A stretch of DNA of 64,000 nucleotides from Congeria kusceri (GCA_027627225.1 CM051027.1:91184151-91248150); one strand, 5' to 3'; shown: positions 12,091 to 24,785, counted from the stretch's first letter. Notes: generated by a model not told the origin, from the letters alone. Made by a program: numbers and translations.

Positions 12091-12755
12091 TGAAGTGGAC
12101 AGGACATGGAAAATAAACAACTTCCGTTGGTTAATAAGATTTATATTTCTTATGTACTACTTAACAAGTTCAGATAGATTTGTATGTAAGTCACAAAACA
12201 TGTAAATACAAATTATTAATATTGCACATCAAACAATTAGGATTTTGACAACGTAAAATATTTAATCACAAACGTATATTACACATAAAAACACAGTAAG
12301 TCACATCTGTTTGTACAGTGATACATTATTAATATAACGTAAAATGGTGTAAAACATACATGACAAACGTGTATAATACACGAACATATAAATCTAAATT
12401 CCCTATTCAACCATATTTTTCCACAAAGCTAAAAGATAATAATGAAGCATTTACAAATGAGTAACTATAATAAAATAAATGCAATTTGAAACCTCTAACT
12501 AAATGAATATCGTAAATGAACATGCGATTTACATCTCGACAACATTGGAACTTTAAACAAGGAATATAAAATGAATAATACTGATTTCGTTGTATATTAT
12601 ACGTGATCACCAACTATGCACCTACTAGCTTGGGAATATTTACAAATACAATTTATTATATGGATTTATGATTTTATTTTTGCCCGGCTGCTAGGAGTGT
12701 TGGTTATACGTGAATAATCAGCCACTGACATCTAAGAGGCTATAGCGGTACATAT

Positions 12756-14284
12756 AGTCCAGGGACCCTGTGGTCAGAAATACAAAAAAAGGAAATAATG
12801 GACACAAAAGCATTTTTAGTGTTTTTACACTCTCTGTCATGTCCCCGACTACATTGAATTTTTTACCTCTGCGTCCTGCGTCCAGAACGCTGTAATATTG
12901 CCGTAGACGCAAAGTTTCAGTTTATGTGCGTTCGTGGGACGCATGCATTTTGTAAATGGCGAGTCCTGTCCGGCAGTTTCGAAGCATTTTGTGTACGAGT
13001 ACTGTCCTAATAGAGGGTAAAATCTACCATCGCACCGTTCCCTCTATGTTTATTACGACCATTCTCATTGGATAATCGATTTGCGAATAACCAATTGCAA
13101 TAGTCGTGACGTTTCGAAACGTAATGGTGTGAAGGTAAAATAATATTTAATTTTTGGGGAAAGTTTTTTTAAAGTTCGTCTGCAACATGGGTCCGAAAAG
13201 AAAAATGACACATGACTAAACGCAAAAAAAAAATATGTTAATAGAATAAAAATTGGGAGAAGTTGTTTACTTGATGAGCATATACAATGGAACTACACAA
13301 TGTAATAACATGTACTGCACTTTGTGTACGGTCGCTAAAAAGTGCAACGGTATGGTAAAAAGATGCACACTTGGTAAAAAAAAAAATGCACACTGCACAA
13401 ATTTTCTGCATTCTGCTTACTCTAGCCAGACATGCTTCTCAAAATACAGAAAGTTAAAATAACTTGTGTTATTATATATAATAAAGAGTTAATTGCATTA
13501 TTGCCTTACTCATATTATGCTTATATTCCCATTTGAATAAATGAAAATTTTTGAACTCACACATAGATTTTTAGTCCAGCGAGTCCTAAGACTCATGGCC
13601 GTGTAATTGTAAAAAAATCACTGCGACTATCACAGAAAAATCCACCAAAATCCACTCACGTGGAGCCGAGATTTTTGGACTTGGACTTGAACATAGTAGG
13701 GGTAAATGGTACTGAATGGTACTGATTTTTTTGTAATGTTCCAAATTATTGGTTAAGTTGGCTCTTATTTTCAGCTTATATTTGATTTTTCAGTGCCACA
13801 TAGGTGACTTAATATGACATGAAAATCAATATATCAACTAGGGGATGATAAGACATTTTGCTTGATAAAAACATATGTTTTATCGTGTATTTTGTTTGTA
13901 GATCTATATTTCATTTTTTGTACATATCGTTAATACAATAAGAATTCCTCTCCTAATATCACGCTTATCTAAATCCATTTTCAGCTGCAAATGCTACACA
14001 ATAATGAATTTAATATCCCCTTAATATAAATAAATTATGAATGAAGTCAAACATATATTTAGTGGTGTTAAACCCAAGTTGTACAAAGTTGTTCCTCTTA
14101 GATTTAATCTGCCATTGAAAGTATTGCAGATGATTACAAAGACAAATCATGCATTCCTTTATCTATTCATCCCGAATTATATTTAAAATGTAATTTTAAA
14201 TAGTAAATCAAATATCATATAAGTGATGTATACAGACTGTAAAAAGTATTTTAAAGAGACCCAACTTTAATAAAACAAATAATA
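12756..14284. other. No gene seen
   Basis: AT-rich sequence with short frames only (a 69-codon frame at 13253-13462 is not recognisable). Homopolymer A runs occur near 13225 and 13380. I see no repeat end or exon I can support. Confidence 0.5.
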
Positions 14285-14845
14285 TAAAGGGCAATAACTC
14301 CCAAAAATTCATCCAGCCGCAACGACCTAACAGTATGCGCATGACCTCTTGGTAAGGATGCTGCATATGAAGTTTCATTGAATTCGAGTTGTTAGTTCCT
14401 CCGATCTTGTGCGAAAACGAACATTTCCTATGAAAATGTCATATTTTTAATTGCAATAACTCAGTGAAAAAGCATCACACCGGACATATAAAGTTTGATA
14501 AAGATCGGATGACAACTGCGGATAGTGCTGAAAAAGCCAATTTTAGGTAAATCAAGGGCCTTACATTCCTGGGCGATTTGTTTGATCATCGAACTTGGCT
14601 AAGATATTATAGTCTAAAATGTTCATCAAGTTTGGAGGAGATCGATTGAAAGCTGTTGGACTTAGAGAGCGGAAATGGTTTAAAAGGCTAATTTTAGATA
14701 ATTCAAGGACCACAATTTTACAGTTCCTGGGCTATTTGGTTGATAATCGTACTTGGCCGAAATATTATGCCCACAGTCATTTTCGTGAAGTTTGGTGTAG
14801 GGGAGACATAAAAAAAAAAGAAGTCGTACAAAAACAAGGGCAGAC
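14285..14845. repeat. Dispersed repeat with about 180-bp degenerate tandem units
   Basis: Starts at GGGCAATAACTCC and repeats phrases such as AAGTTTGATAAAGATCGGAT, GCCAATTTTAGGTAAAT and CTGGGCGATTTG in two to three diverged units. From memory this type of GGCAATAACTC repeat is very common in mollusc genomes. Confidence 0.6.
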
Positions 14846-14849
14846 ATAA

Positions 14850-15575
14850 TACCCCCTGCAGGCAAGCCCATATGGGCCCAAAATGAGCTATATCTGGGCA
14901 AATAAACCATATGCGCCACATGTGGCTCCCAATTAATATTTGTTTGCCATTGTCACACCTATATAGGATCCAGCAAGCAAGAGCAGCCCATATGGGACCA
15001 ATATGGGCTATATATGGGAATATATACCACATGTGGCTCCCATATAATTTTTGCTTGCCCATTATCGTACCCATATGGGACCCAGCAAGCAAGCCCATGT
15101 GGATCGAATGCAAGTAAGCCCATTTGGGTCCCAGCAAGCCACCCCATGTGGGCACTATATGGGCTTTACCTGGGCTGATTTACAAAATGGGCTCATCGTG
15201 GGACCCATATGCATTGTCTGGCCCCTATAAAACCCAGGTGGGTCCCAGCAAGCATACATATGCGCCAAATATGGGCTATATCTGGGCAAATATACAGTAT
15301 GGCCCCCATGTGGGTCCCAAATAATGCTTTTTGCCCATTTCACACCCATATGGGGCCCAGCAAGCAAGCCCATATGGGTCCACTGCGAGTAAGCCCATTT
15401 GGGTTCCAGCAAGCCACCACATGTGGTCATGATATGGGCTTTACCTGGGCTAATTTACAACATAAGCCCAGTGTGGTACCCATATGCATTGTCTTGCCCC
15501 TATCGAGCCCTGTCAAGCAAACCCATATAGCCCATATGGGCCCAATACGGGCTATAACTGGGCAATTATACCATA
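14850..15575. repeat. CCCATATGGG-rich degenerate tandem repeat
   Basis: Short irregular units combine the palindrome GCCCATATGGGC or CCCATATGGG with CCCAGCAAGCAAG and GGGCTATAT. About twenty palindromes occur in 725 bp, so either strand can fold locally at many points. The Trp/Met/Pro-rich frames seen on both strands are by-products of the palindromic unit. Confidence 0.9.
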
Positions 15576-15867
15576 TTTTTTGCCTATATCAGTTACATTT
15601 ATGTGTTTAAAACGTTCAGTAAACTTAAAATATATCTTAAATGTGAAATTCTAATGGATTGCAGCAAATTTGATAACATCTATTAAAACAGAAGATAAAA
15701 CATTTAAGTGATTTAAGTCTTAAAATAAATTATATCTTTTGTAGTAGATATCTTGTTACCAAAGGGTGTTATATGAACAAAAAATATACAATAATACCAA
15801 TTTTCCTCAGCAAATTGAATAGCGTGTGTATGTCAATCAATATTGAAAATTATAGTTTTTTTATTAG

Positions 15868-16700
15868 CTCGACTTTTCGAAAAAAAGGCAAGCTATTCTG
15901 CTCGCCCCGGCGTCGGCTCCAGGTTAAAGTTTTACGGTAAGCTAGTTTCTCAGGAATGGCTTGAGGGATTTCATTCAAACCTATGGGCCTTTTTATACTT
16001 AAAAGTTTTGCATTTAAGCTATTTGGATAGGTTAAAGTAAAAAAAGGCAAGCTATTCTGCTCGCCCCGGCGTCGGCTCCAGGTTAAAGTTTTACGGTAAG
16101 CTAGTTTCTCAGGAATGGCTTTAGGGATTTCATTCAACTTATGGGCCTTTTTATACTTAAAAGTTTTACATATAAGCTATTTGGATAGGTTAAAGTTTTT
16201 TGGTAAGCTCGTTTCTTAGGAATGGTTGAGGGATATCATTAAAACTTGAAGCATATATTCCCCATATTAAAATGAACCCATAGACCAATTTTGATAACTC
16301 TAGTTTGAAATTTGTCAAACTTATGGGCCTTTTTTCACTTCGAAATTTTACATATAAGCTATTTTAGATAAATTAAAGTTTTGTGGTGAGCTAGTTTCTC
16401 AGGAATGGCTTGAGGGATTTCATTCAAACTTAAATCTCTTATTCCCTATATTAAAATAAACCCATTTTGATACTTCTGGTTTTAAATTTGTCAAAATTAC
16501 GGGCCTTTTTGCACTTAGAAATTTAACATATAAGCTATTTGGATAAGTTAATTTGTTTCAGTATGCTAGTTTCTCAGGAATGGGTTGAAGGATTTCATTC
16601 AACTTTATAACACTTATTCCCAATATTAAAATAAGCACATAGGCCAATTTTGATGACTCTAGTTAGAAATTTGTCAAAATTATGGGCCTTTTTACATATA
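15868..16700. repeat. CGGCGTCGGC-headed repeat, second locus
   Basis: Begins with TAGCTCGACTTTTCGAAA and CGCCCCGGCGTCGGC, as at 6330. The head is repeated at about 16045. It is followed by about five diverged units holding GTTTCTCAGGAATGG, GGGATTTCATTCAA, ATGGGCCTTTTT and AAGCTATTTGGATA. Confidence 0.75.
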
Positions 16701-17586
16701 TAAATTTTTAATGCCCGCGGGTGGGGTAGCGGCGTCAACTTTTGATTTCCACTTTCTAACTCGACAATGAATCTTCATAAGATATATAGCCTACAGTAAA
16801 ACTTTACTTGGGTCATGGTCACTGTTACAAAAATTAGAAAAAAAAAGTTTCTGCTCCATTACTCGAAAACAAATTGAAATATCAATAATAATGAAATAAT
16901 AATGTATAGATACCATATAGCTAGACATCGCATGAGATTGCATATGGGGTGGTTGGGGTCAAGGTCACTGTTGGAAAATTAGAAAAATGCTTTCCACTCA
17001 GTAACTCGAGAACGAAATTAACTTTGTTTAATTGGCCCCTACTATCCATACAATGTTTAATGGTCACGATATACAATAATTAAAATTTGATACATAAAAC
17101 ATATTTTAAATATCAAAATATAAGATAACATGAACATTCAGAAGTCTTAAAGTAACAGTTATAGAGATACCATGCATCATTAACCGATAGATTCCAGAAA
17201 CTCTCAATTTATTTCTCATTTTCAAGGATTTTTCCCCAAATATACCTTTTTTTAAATCAATTTCTCTTTATACATTTATTAACTATTTCAAAGCAATACT
17301 ATCATTTAAAGTGTGTTTCTATTTCAAAATATTTATAAATAGTGACATAGGGGGCAGATTCCAGAAATTCGCAGTTTCGTTTATCATTGTTCGTGTATTT
17401 CCCCCCAAAATCAGGATTTTGCGCGACGGTTCCGCGGTGGATTTATAGTATGTCAAAAGACTCGTATCATCGGTCACAATTCAACGAAAATTTCTTTTAA
17501 GTCAATTATTTCCCCAAAATGTTCCCTATTCCCTGGTATGGAACGCCGGCACTGTCTTATGTCTTACACTTTTTATTATATTATGT
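16701..17586. other. Repeat-derived sequence, no gene
   Basis: Two diverged copies of a unit with GGTCA(A/T)GGTCACTGTT and ACTCGAGAACGAA lie at about 16760-17030. The rest is AT-rich with no recognisable feature. Confidence 0.5.
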
Positions 17587-18335
17587 TCTTTCTTTATGAT
17601 GTTATGTGGATACAACTTTATATGATGTGGACATTTCTTGATATCATGTGGATCTTTCTTTATATGATGTGGATATTTCTTTATATGATATAGATACTTC
17701 TTTAAATGACGTCGATACTTCTTTAAATGATGTGGATACTTCTTTATATGATGTGGATACTTCTTTATATGATGTGTTGTTTTCTTTATATGATGTAGAT
17801 ATGTCTTTATATGATGTGGATATTTCTTTATATGATGTGGATATTTCTTTATATGATGTGGACATTTCTTTATATGGTGTGGATACTTCTTTATATGATG
17901 TGGATATTTCTTTATTTAATGTTCATAGGTCTTTATATGATGTAGAAATATCTTTATATGATGTGGGTACATCTTTATATCATGTAGATATATCTTTATA
18001 TGATGTGGATATTTCTTTATATGATGAGGACATTTCTTTATATGCTGTGGACTTTTCTTTATATGATGTGGACATTTTTATATGCTGTGGACTCTTGTTT
18101 ATATGATGTGGACATTTCTTTACATGATGTGGGTATTTCTTTATATTATGAGGATATTTCTTTATATCTTGTGCATATTTATTTATATGATGTGCACATT
18201 TCTTTATATTGTGGGCATATTTCTTAATATGATGTACACATTTCTTTATATGATGTGCATATTTCTTAATATGATGTGCACATTTCTTTATATGATGTGC
18301 ATATTTTATACGATGTGGTTAGGCCGATTTTGTTA
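17587..18335. repeat. 21-bp minisatellite, about 35 units
   Basis: Tandem units of TTTATATGATGTGGATATTTC with point variants, about 750 bp. Variation increases toward the right end, where GTGCACATTTC and TTAATATG types appear. The seven-residue repeating frames on both strands are explained by 21 being a multiple of three. Confidence 0.95.
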
Positions 18336-18586
18336 TGTAGTGGTGCATTCTTTATTATGATGATGGGGTCTTTAAGTGGGGATGCTATTCTTCCTCGACA
18401 CCGGATTTGCGCAAGCGCCTAGACGGGAAGCACTTAACTACGGGCCATTGTGGGTCGTAATATTGAAGGCTAAACAGGATGAATGTAATATTTTGCGCAG
18501 TTGAGTTCTGCGTATGTTTATTTACAAAGAAATAACACATACATAATTTTCATCCAAATTTTATCGGCTGTAAAGCGTAAAAAAAT

Positions 18587-18890
18587 ATGTTTGTTTCAGG
18601 TTTAACCGTTACATGACCAAAAAAACTAGGGAAGGTATAGGTAGGGATTTATTTATTTATTTTTTTATTTATTTAGTAAATGGTCAACTTGAAGATTCTA
18701 AAACTGAATTAATATTCAAAACATACTTCAAAACAGTATCTGTAATATCATTAAACATTGTTTTAAAGTTGATTCTATCAAAACTAAACACTTATTTAAC
18801 CAAAAAACATTTAATTATTGAAATATATAAATAAAACCAAAAAAAATAAATATCTGACAACCCCAATAAAACGTTCTAGGGTCGGGGCCA
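18587..18890 (+). mobile_element. MITE-like element, copy related to 35061-35358
   Basis: Begins ATGTTTGTTTCAGG and contains TAGGTAGGGATTTA, GTCAACTTGAAGATTCTAAA and a block near ATCATTAAACATTGTTTTAA. The reverse complement of 35061-35358 has all of these in the same order. The right end of this copy is decayed after AGGGTCGGG. The family lacks coding capacity. Confidence 0.7.
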
Positions 18891-18929
18891 AAGCCTTATT
18901 TTTTCCAGCACTGAATGATTTTTAAATTA

Positions 18930-19300
18930 CTTGGCAAGAGTTAATTTTATGGGAGGGTGTATCGCGCACAATAACCAGGTCCCTAAGTCCAAGGTCAAGG
19001 TCACACTGAAAGGTTACATATATAAATGAATGTCTTTTGAGTATATCCAGAGCATAAATGTGTCTGGCATTGAACGATTTTCAAATAACTTGGCAAAAGT
19101 GATAAGCATTATAAGAAGTTGTGTTACATGCAATAACTAGATCCAATGTCTAAGTCACACTCAAAATTCAAATATAAGAATGAAAACTACTGAGTATATC
19201 CAGAGCATAATTTTGACCGGCATTGAAGGATTTTCAAATTACTTTGCAAAACTTTGAAAAGTGATACGTACTAGAAGGTGGTACCTTAACCTTCTCAGAA
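18930..19300. repeat. Degenerate tandem repeat with GGTCAAGGTCACAC
   Basis: About three units of roughly 120 bp share GAGTATATCCAGAGCATAA, GGCATTGAA(C/G)GATTTTCAAAT and AACTTGGCAAAAG. No gene content. Confidence 0.7.
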
Positions 19301-19409
19301 TGACAGAAAACATTTGATAGAAAATGCAATACAAAAGGACCGCTTACCTTTTGCAAATAATTGGTATGCATATCGTCAAAGCTTTATCATGTAGAAAGAG
19401 CTGCACAGG

Positions 19410-22400
19410 TGGGGGGCACACCCGATGTGCAGAACACAACCGGTGAGTGTCGGCCATTTTATTCTAATGTAAACAAATAGAAAGGCCTTAGCAGTTTATT
19501 TTTTCATAAATATTATTCAAAACAAATTTCTTTCTATAGTGATACATTGATTTTAACCTTCATTCATATTGTGTGTTTTGGCTTAAAAAACATTGCATCG
19601 TCGAAAATACCCAACACGAGGATATAGAGGGCGTTGTGAGAGTTAAGAAAGACCGGAAGCGTCCTGCCATCGGCTGTATTTTTCTCAAAGTGCAACATGT
19701 CTTGAAATCATAATGAAAGTTGAATAAATAGAGAATAAGTTTATCATGCGAGGCTTTGAAACAGATGAGCGCGAGGCTTGCCGAGCGCTCAAATGTTTCT
19801 TGCCGAGCATGATAATCTTCATCTTTATCCAACACTCACCTAATATTCTATTTATCTATTATGCTATGCTCATAAATAATGTAAACGGGGTGAAAATATG
19901 TCAAACATAAGAAAAACAACTTTGGTTTCCCAGTTTAACACTGGGTTTTTTGTTTACTACAAACGTCATCATTTGGTATGCCGTCACATTGAAATACAGA
20001 GCGTCCTAAAAATATCGATCGAATGAACGTGTGCTAAAAATAGCGGTCGGATAAAGCTAAAGTTTATACGATGGGTTGTTATCTGATCGATTCGGCTGTA
20101 GTAATAGGATAAATAGAGAATAACAGGTTACTGCCTGGTCTTGTGTAATATATCAGGTGAGGCTTAGAATAATATAACGGCGAGGCATGCCGAGTCGTTA
20201 TTTTATTCGTGCCGAACCTGATATATTACACAAGACCAGGCAGTAACCTGTTTTTCTATTTATCATACCACATTTTTTGTAAAATATCACCAAACAAGCT
20301 GATTTTTATATATTTAAATTCTAAGGGCGGCGCTGATTTTGCTGAGCCGACTTTTACACGTTCACATACCTGTAGTTATGGATTTCTAAAAGTTGACTGA
20401 ATAATAAGTTAATAACTTATTATTAACATTTCGTAATGACAAGTGAACTGTTTTCACTACGAATACATAGATTACACGCATGCTCATTCATATAATACTG
20501 AAAATTCGAACTGAAATGGATTGTAACGATCAATTTCATCGGAGAACAAATAACGCCAAATTGTTTTGAGACGCCATTTTGGAGTTGTGTATTGAAATTG
20601 ACATTTCCAAGATCGTGTCAATATTGACAGTATTTGACTATAGTGTGTTCAATTTTTGGTAATAATGTTTTTGGTTCAACATAAACTGATGCTTTGTAGT
20701 GACTTTTAGTGCATTTATTATGAATGTATTAAAATAAATTTGTATGGATGATTTATTGTGTTCCATAGATGATTTCATCTCACTACCAACGTGCGGGTTT
20801 ATGTGAATATTTAAAAAATAACGTTTTTGTGCTTTATGACGATTAAAAATAATAAACTATATACGTTCTTCGTATTAAATTGTTTTTTTTTTTTTGTTGA
20901 ATGTGATTCATTTTTACTGAAACTGTTGACTTTATAGTTGATTCCGAATAAGATGACGTACCTCCAAACAGTGACTGATATAAACGCTAGTGACCTGATA
21001 TAAAAAAAATATATCAGGCACCTTTGTATCAGGCCGATATCAGCATAGTGGTATGATAAAAGAATAAACTGATGTGGCTTGTCTTTGGGATCCCTGCATG
21101 GAGAGGAGGTCAACAAGTACTAAAAATTAATAATTTCCAGTAATTTGCAGTTCTTAGAACTAGTGCGTTAAATGAAACAATATTTTCCAAAACACCGCGT
21201 ATCTATAAATAGTAACAACTATACTGGCGCAGTGCCTAAATCCGCCACATTTCGGGGGTATTTTAACGATATTTTAAAAAGCTGTTTATCGATTGACATT
21301 AAAACTGAAATAAATCAAGTAGGTTTAATGTGCATTTGCTTGCGTGTTTTGGTTACATTTCAAATATTTGGCAAATGAAAAATATTTATTTGGATTGAAG
21401 GCCTAAACAATGTAAAAAATGAGCGTGGGAGTGCCTAAAATTCCGCCACCCCTCTTTAAAATGTTCAAATTGCTCGAAAATAATATTTTTTTTAATGAAT
21501 TCTGTTTTTAACGTTACTTTTATTGACTCATATTGAAAAAAACTCCCACTTTTGTTTATTAAATGTCCATTGTCTAGTGGTGAAAGAAAAACACGGTGTT
21601 CCGAAGTTGCTTGGTGAAAATTGTAGATCAAGAACCGTGACATGCTTATTTCACATTTGACTTTTGTTCTTATTTAATTTACTTTATTAAGCTGCTCGTT
21701 GTTTGTTGTTTCAATTTCTTCCCAATACTCATTTGTTTAAAAAAAAATAGCGTTGAAACTGAGGCCCTGCGTAAACGTTGACAAATAATGAGGGTTTTGA
21801 GTAACGAGACATTTGCGCTCTTAATATGCAGTTTTTTTTCCGCATATTATTGTATGTAATGCCAATGAATCATGGTTATTTTTATGCTCCACATGCTCAC
21901 ATGGACATAATATTAAAACATGATAATTTAATTTTATCATGGACACCATGCGGGGCCTGAAACCTGCGCATGCGCAGTATGAAATAGCTTCCCCGCATGC
22001 AGTTTGTTTGCATTTAGGGGTTATGTACAAAATAATTAGATTAAATATTCATTTATCCACAAATCAAGATGAAAACAAGTCCGCGTTGTTAAGGAAAGTC
22101 TGATTGACCGAGATCAACAAAATAGAAATCGCCGGTTAAAACACGCTTATTCGGATGGGGTGGCGGATTAGGCAAGTGGTGGACTTAGGCATAAAAATAA
22201 CCATTATTACCACAACCAAAACATTATTACCAAAAATTGACCAAACTATAGTAAAATACTGTCACCTGATATATTACACAAGACCAGGCAGTAACCTGTT
22301 ATTCTCTATTTATCCTATTACTACAGCCGAATCGATCAGATAACAACCCATCGTACACATTTTAGCTTGATCCGACCGCTATTTTTAGCACACGTTCATT

Positions 22401-22954
22401 CGATCGATATTTTTAGAACGCTCTGTATTTCATACCAAATAATGACGTTTGTAGTAAACAAAAAACCCAGTGTTAAAACTGGGAAACCAAAGTTGTTTTT
22501 CTTATGTTTAACATATTTTCACCCCGTTTACATTATTTATGAGCATAGCATAATCGGATAAATAGAATATTAGGTAAGTGTTGGATAAAGATGAAGATTA
22601 TCATGCTCGGCAACATTCACCTAATATTCTCTATTTATTCAACTTTCATTATGATTTCAAGACATGTTACACTTTGAGAAAAATACAGCCGATGGCAGGA
22701 CGCTTCCGGTCTTTCTTATCTCTCACAACGCCCTCTATATCCTCGTGTTGGGTATTTTCGGCGATGCAATGCTTTTTAAACAAAAAAACAACAATATCAA
22801 TGAAGGTCAAAAATAGAAAATCAATGTATCACTATAGAAAGAAATTTGTTTTGAATAATATTTATGAAAAAATAAACTGCTAAGGCCTTTCTATTTGTTT
22901 ACATTAGAATAAAATGGCCGACACTCACCGGTTGTGTTCTGCACATCGGGTGGG
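19410..22954. mobile_element. Foldback-type element with arms of about 0.7 kb
   Basis: The left arm (about 19410-20160) and right arm (about 22262-22954) are reverse complements at high identity, much higher than the 0.45-12.76 kb pair. Outer ends share CACCCGATGTGCAGAACACA. Inner ends share the complement of GTAACCTGTTATTCTCTATT and CACCTGATATATTACACAAG. The 2.1-kb spacer has no coding similarity. A further copy of the inner-end sequence lies inverted at 20212-20262, making a local hairpin with 20108-20158. I infer a non-autonomous transposon with long inverted repeats; I could not see a clean target-site duplication. Confidence 0.7.
20108..20262. repeat. Local inverted repeat (about 51-bp arms)
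   Basis: ACAGGTTACTGCCTGGTCTT at 20120-20140 is mirrored by AAGACCAGGCAGTAACCTGT at 20232-20252. The loop holds CGAGGCATGCCGAG. It lies at the inner border of the left foldback arm. Confidence 0.85.
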
Positions 22955-23635
22955 GTATTTTCGAAGGTCACACTGCACTAATACTCAACTGCACTATACT
23001 CAAAAAAGTTTAGCAGCATTTTTCAGATAAATCACTTAACTGTTGTAGGTGTATTTAAACTGTCTTGAAAGGAACTTAATACACTTTTTAACATATTTTC
23101 AGTTGTATTTACATGTTATCCACCTATCTCATGACATATCTAGTCTTCTGAAGTACGCCCTGTGCGATGGAAGGAATCACCTAGCCTGAGTACTTTAATG
23201 GGTGAACAGAAAGCCAAATGTACCCATCCATGGCACAAATCACAACAACCCCACTTGACAATGTTAATGTGATCGAGTCTTGTGTTAGACTGTTAGTGTT
23301 AGGAGGATAAAATTGTTTGCATATGCCTGTTAAAAACGGCGAAAAAATGCAAACAAATAAACAAAACAAACTTTAACCAACTGCGCTTATCTGACTTTAG
23401 ATAACACGTGAGCAAACAATAATGATACAAGATACTTGCAATTCAGACGACGAAATGTAAACAACGAAAGAACCAAACAAACACGACCTAAATTATATGG
23501 CTTTTTTCTCAAAATGCATAAATTTCTTTTCCTCTTATATTTACATATTTTACATTATTTGACTTATTCATAAAATATATAAAAGTGTATACGGTACATG
23601 TGTTGACGTATATGAAGCAAATTGTACTACAGTAT

Positions 23636-23985
23636 AGTTGTTACTATTTATAGATACGCGATGTTTTGGAAAATATTGTTTCATTTCTTTGTTCGCCTGG
23701 TGGAAAAAATATGTTTCTGATTTTTCGCAACATCTAGGCATTTTCAAAACGTCTATTTTATATCATGTAGCGAATCTGATAAAACTCTGTGTCTTTAAAT
23801 ACATTTGAAAACGACTTTATTTGTATAATATAAAAATGTGGTTTTGGGGCGTAATTTTGCACCCAAAGCGATGGGCCAATCACGACAAGTTTCATTTTAA
23901 AGGATAGAAACTATTTTTAATTATTATATAATTGTCTGTTTTCTGATTCGCCAACGTTTTTTTTTCCAGATGATTTCCTCTTAAA
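23636..23985 (+). repeat. Direct duplication, unit A (continues 24223-24335)
   Basis: From TTGTTACTA to CTTAAA this matches 24339-24674. Shared phrases are CAACATCTAGGCATTTT, GTGTCTTTAAA, GTTTTCTGATT(C/T)GCCAACG and CAGATGATTTCCTCTTAAA. The unit resumes after an inserted MITE at 24223 with CTTCTCTGATTCGCCAAC and CTACCCGCTGTCGACA. Confidence 0.85.
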
Positions 23986-24222
23986 GGCCTAGTTTAATCC
24001 TTCTTTATTTGACCCCCCCCCAAATCTGGGGTATTATACCCCTGCGTATTGGCACCCTGCTGTAGTCACAGTGTGTCGACCATTATCAGCTGATATCAAT
24101 ACACTACTGCCGAGGAGTCAACTGAGAGAAAAGATTGGAGATAATGATAAGAGATTTTATGGTGGACCAATACACAGAGTGGAATACCTCATGGAGATGC
24201 CAGACATTCCTTAAACTAGGCC
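23986..24222. mobile_element. 237-bp MITE with perfect 12-bp inverted ends
   Basis: Left end GGCCTAGTTTAA, right end TTAAACTAGGCC. TTAAA flanks it on both sides (23981-23985 and 24224-24228, with one extra A at 24223). The duplicate unit at 24339-24785 reads CTCTTAAAGCTTCTC straight through and so shows the empty site. Inside, one plus-strand frame is open from just after a TAG near the left end for about 70 codons to a TAA in the right end, without an ATG near its start. I do not recognise that product and treat it as possible chance. Confidence 0.8.
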
Positions 24223-24338
24223 ATTAAAGCTTCTCTGATTCGCCAACAATGTTCTCTCATCAACATCTACCCGCTGTCGACACCGCTCATGAAGGCACAA
24301 AAGCAGCCATGTACACCTCGGGTCGTTGGTAAACTACT

Positions 24339-24785
24339 ACGGTAGTTGTTACTACTGAAAGATAGGCGGTGTTTTAGAAAATATTGCTTCATTTCTTTTT
24401 TCGGGTTCAGATTTTTGCACAACATCTAGGCATTTTAAAAGTGTTTATTTTATTTCATGGTGCGAATCTGACAAAAAAAAAAACGTGTGTCTTTAAACAT
24501 ATTTGGAAACAGCTTTCATTGTATAATACCGAATTGTGGCTTATTTTTTACACCAAAGAGATGTGCCAAACACCGTAAGTTTCGTTCCAAAGAATATAAA
24601 CTATTTTTATTTATTTTATAAGCTTTTCTGTTTTCTGATTTGCCAACGTTTTTTTTTTCAGATGATTTCCTCTTAAAGCTTCTCTGATTCGCCAACAATG
24701 TTTTTAATCCACATCTACCCGCTGTCGACACGCTACATGAAGGCACAAAATATCCGGGTACACCTATAGGGTCATTGGTAAAAAA
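24339..24785 (+). repeat. Direct duplication, unit B (no MITE)
   Basis: Counterpart of 23636-24335 without the MITE. It gives the uninterrupted sequence at the insertion point, around 24670-24690. Confidence 0.85.

Larger units (their letters stand above)
9690..12755 (-). repeat. Right arm of the large inverted repeat
   Basis: Its reverse complement aligns with 455-5265. Outer end: TATAGCGGTACATA (12741-12754). The inner end is near 9690. It carries a short ATC microsatellite (11945-12090), degenerate 57-bp units (10905-11560) and a SINE at the place equivalent to 4160. It also has an extra insertion (about 10193-10540) with a second SINE, absent from the left arm. Confidence 0.8.

Noticed and set aside
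14680..15610. Several Trp/Met/Pro-rich frames over 60-145 codons
   Set aside because: They overlap one another on both strands within the CCCATATGGG repeat, whose palindromic unit lacks stops.
17644..18360. Long frames with seven-residue repeats
   Set aside because: Produced by the 21-bp minisatellite; open on both strands and in more than one frame.
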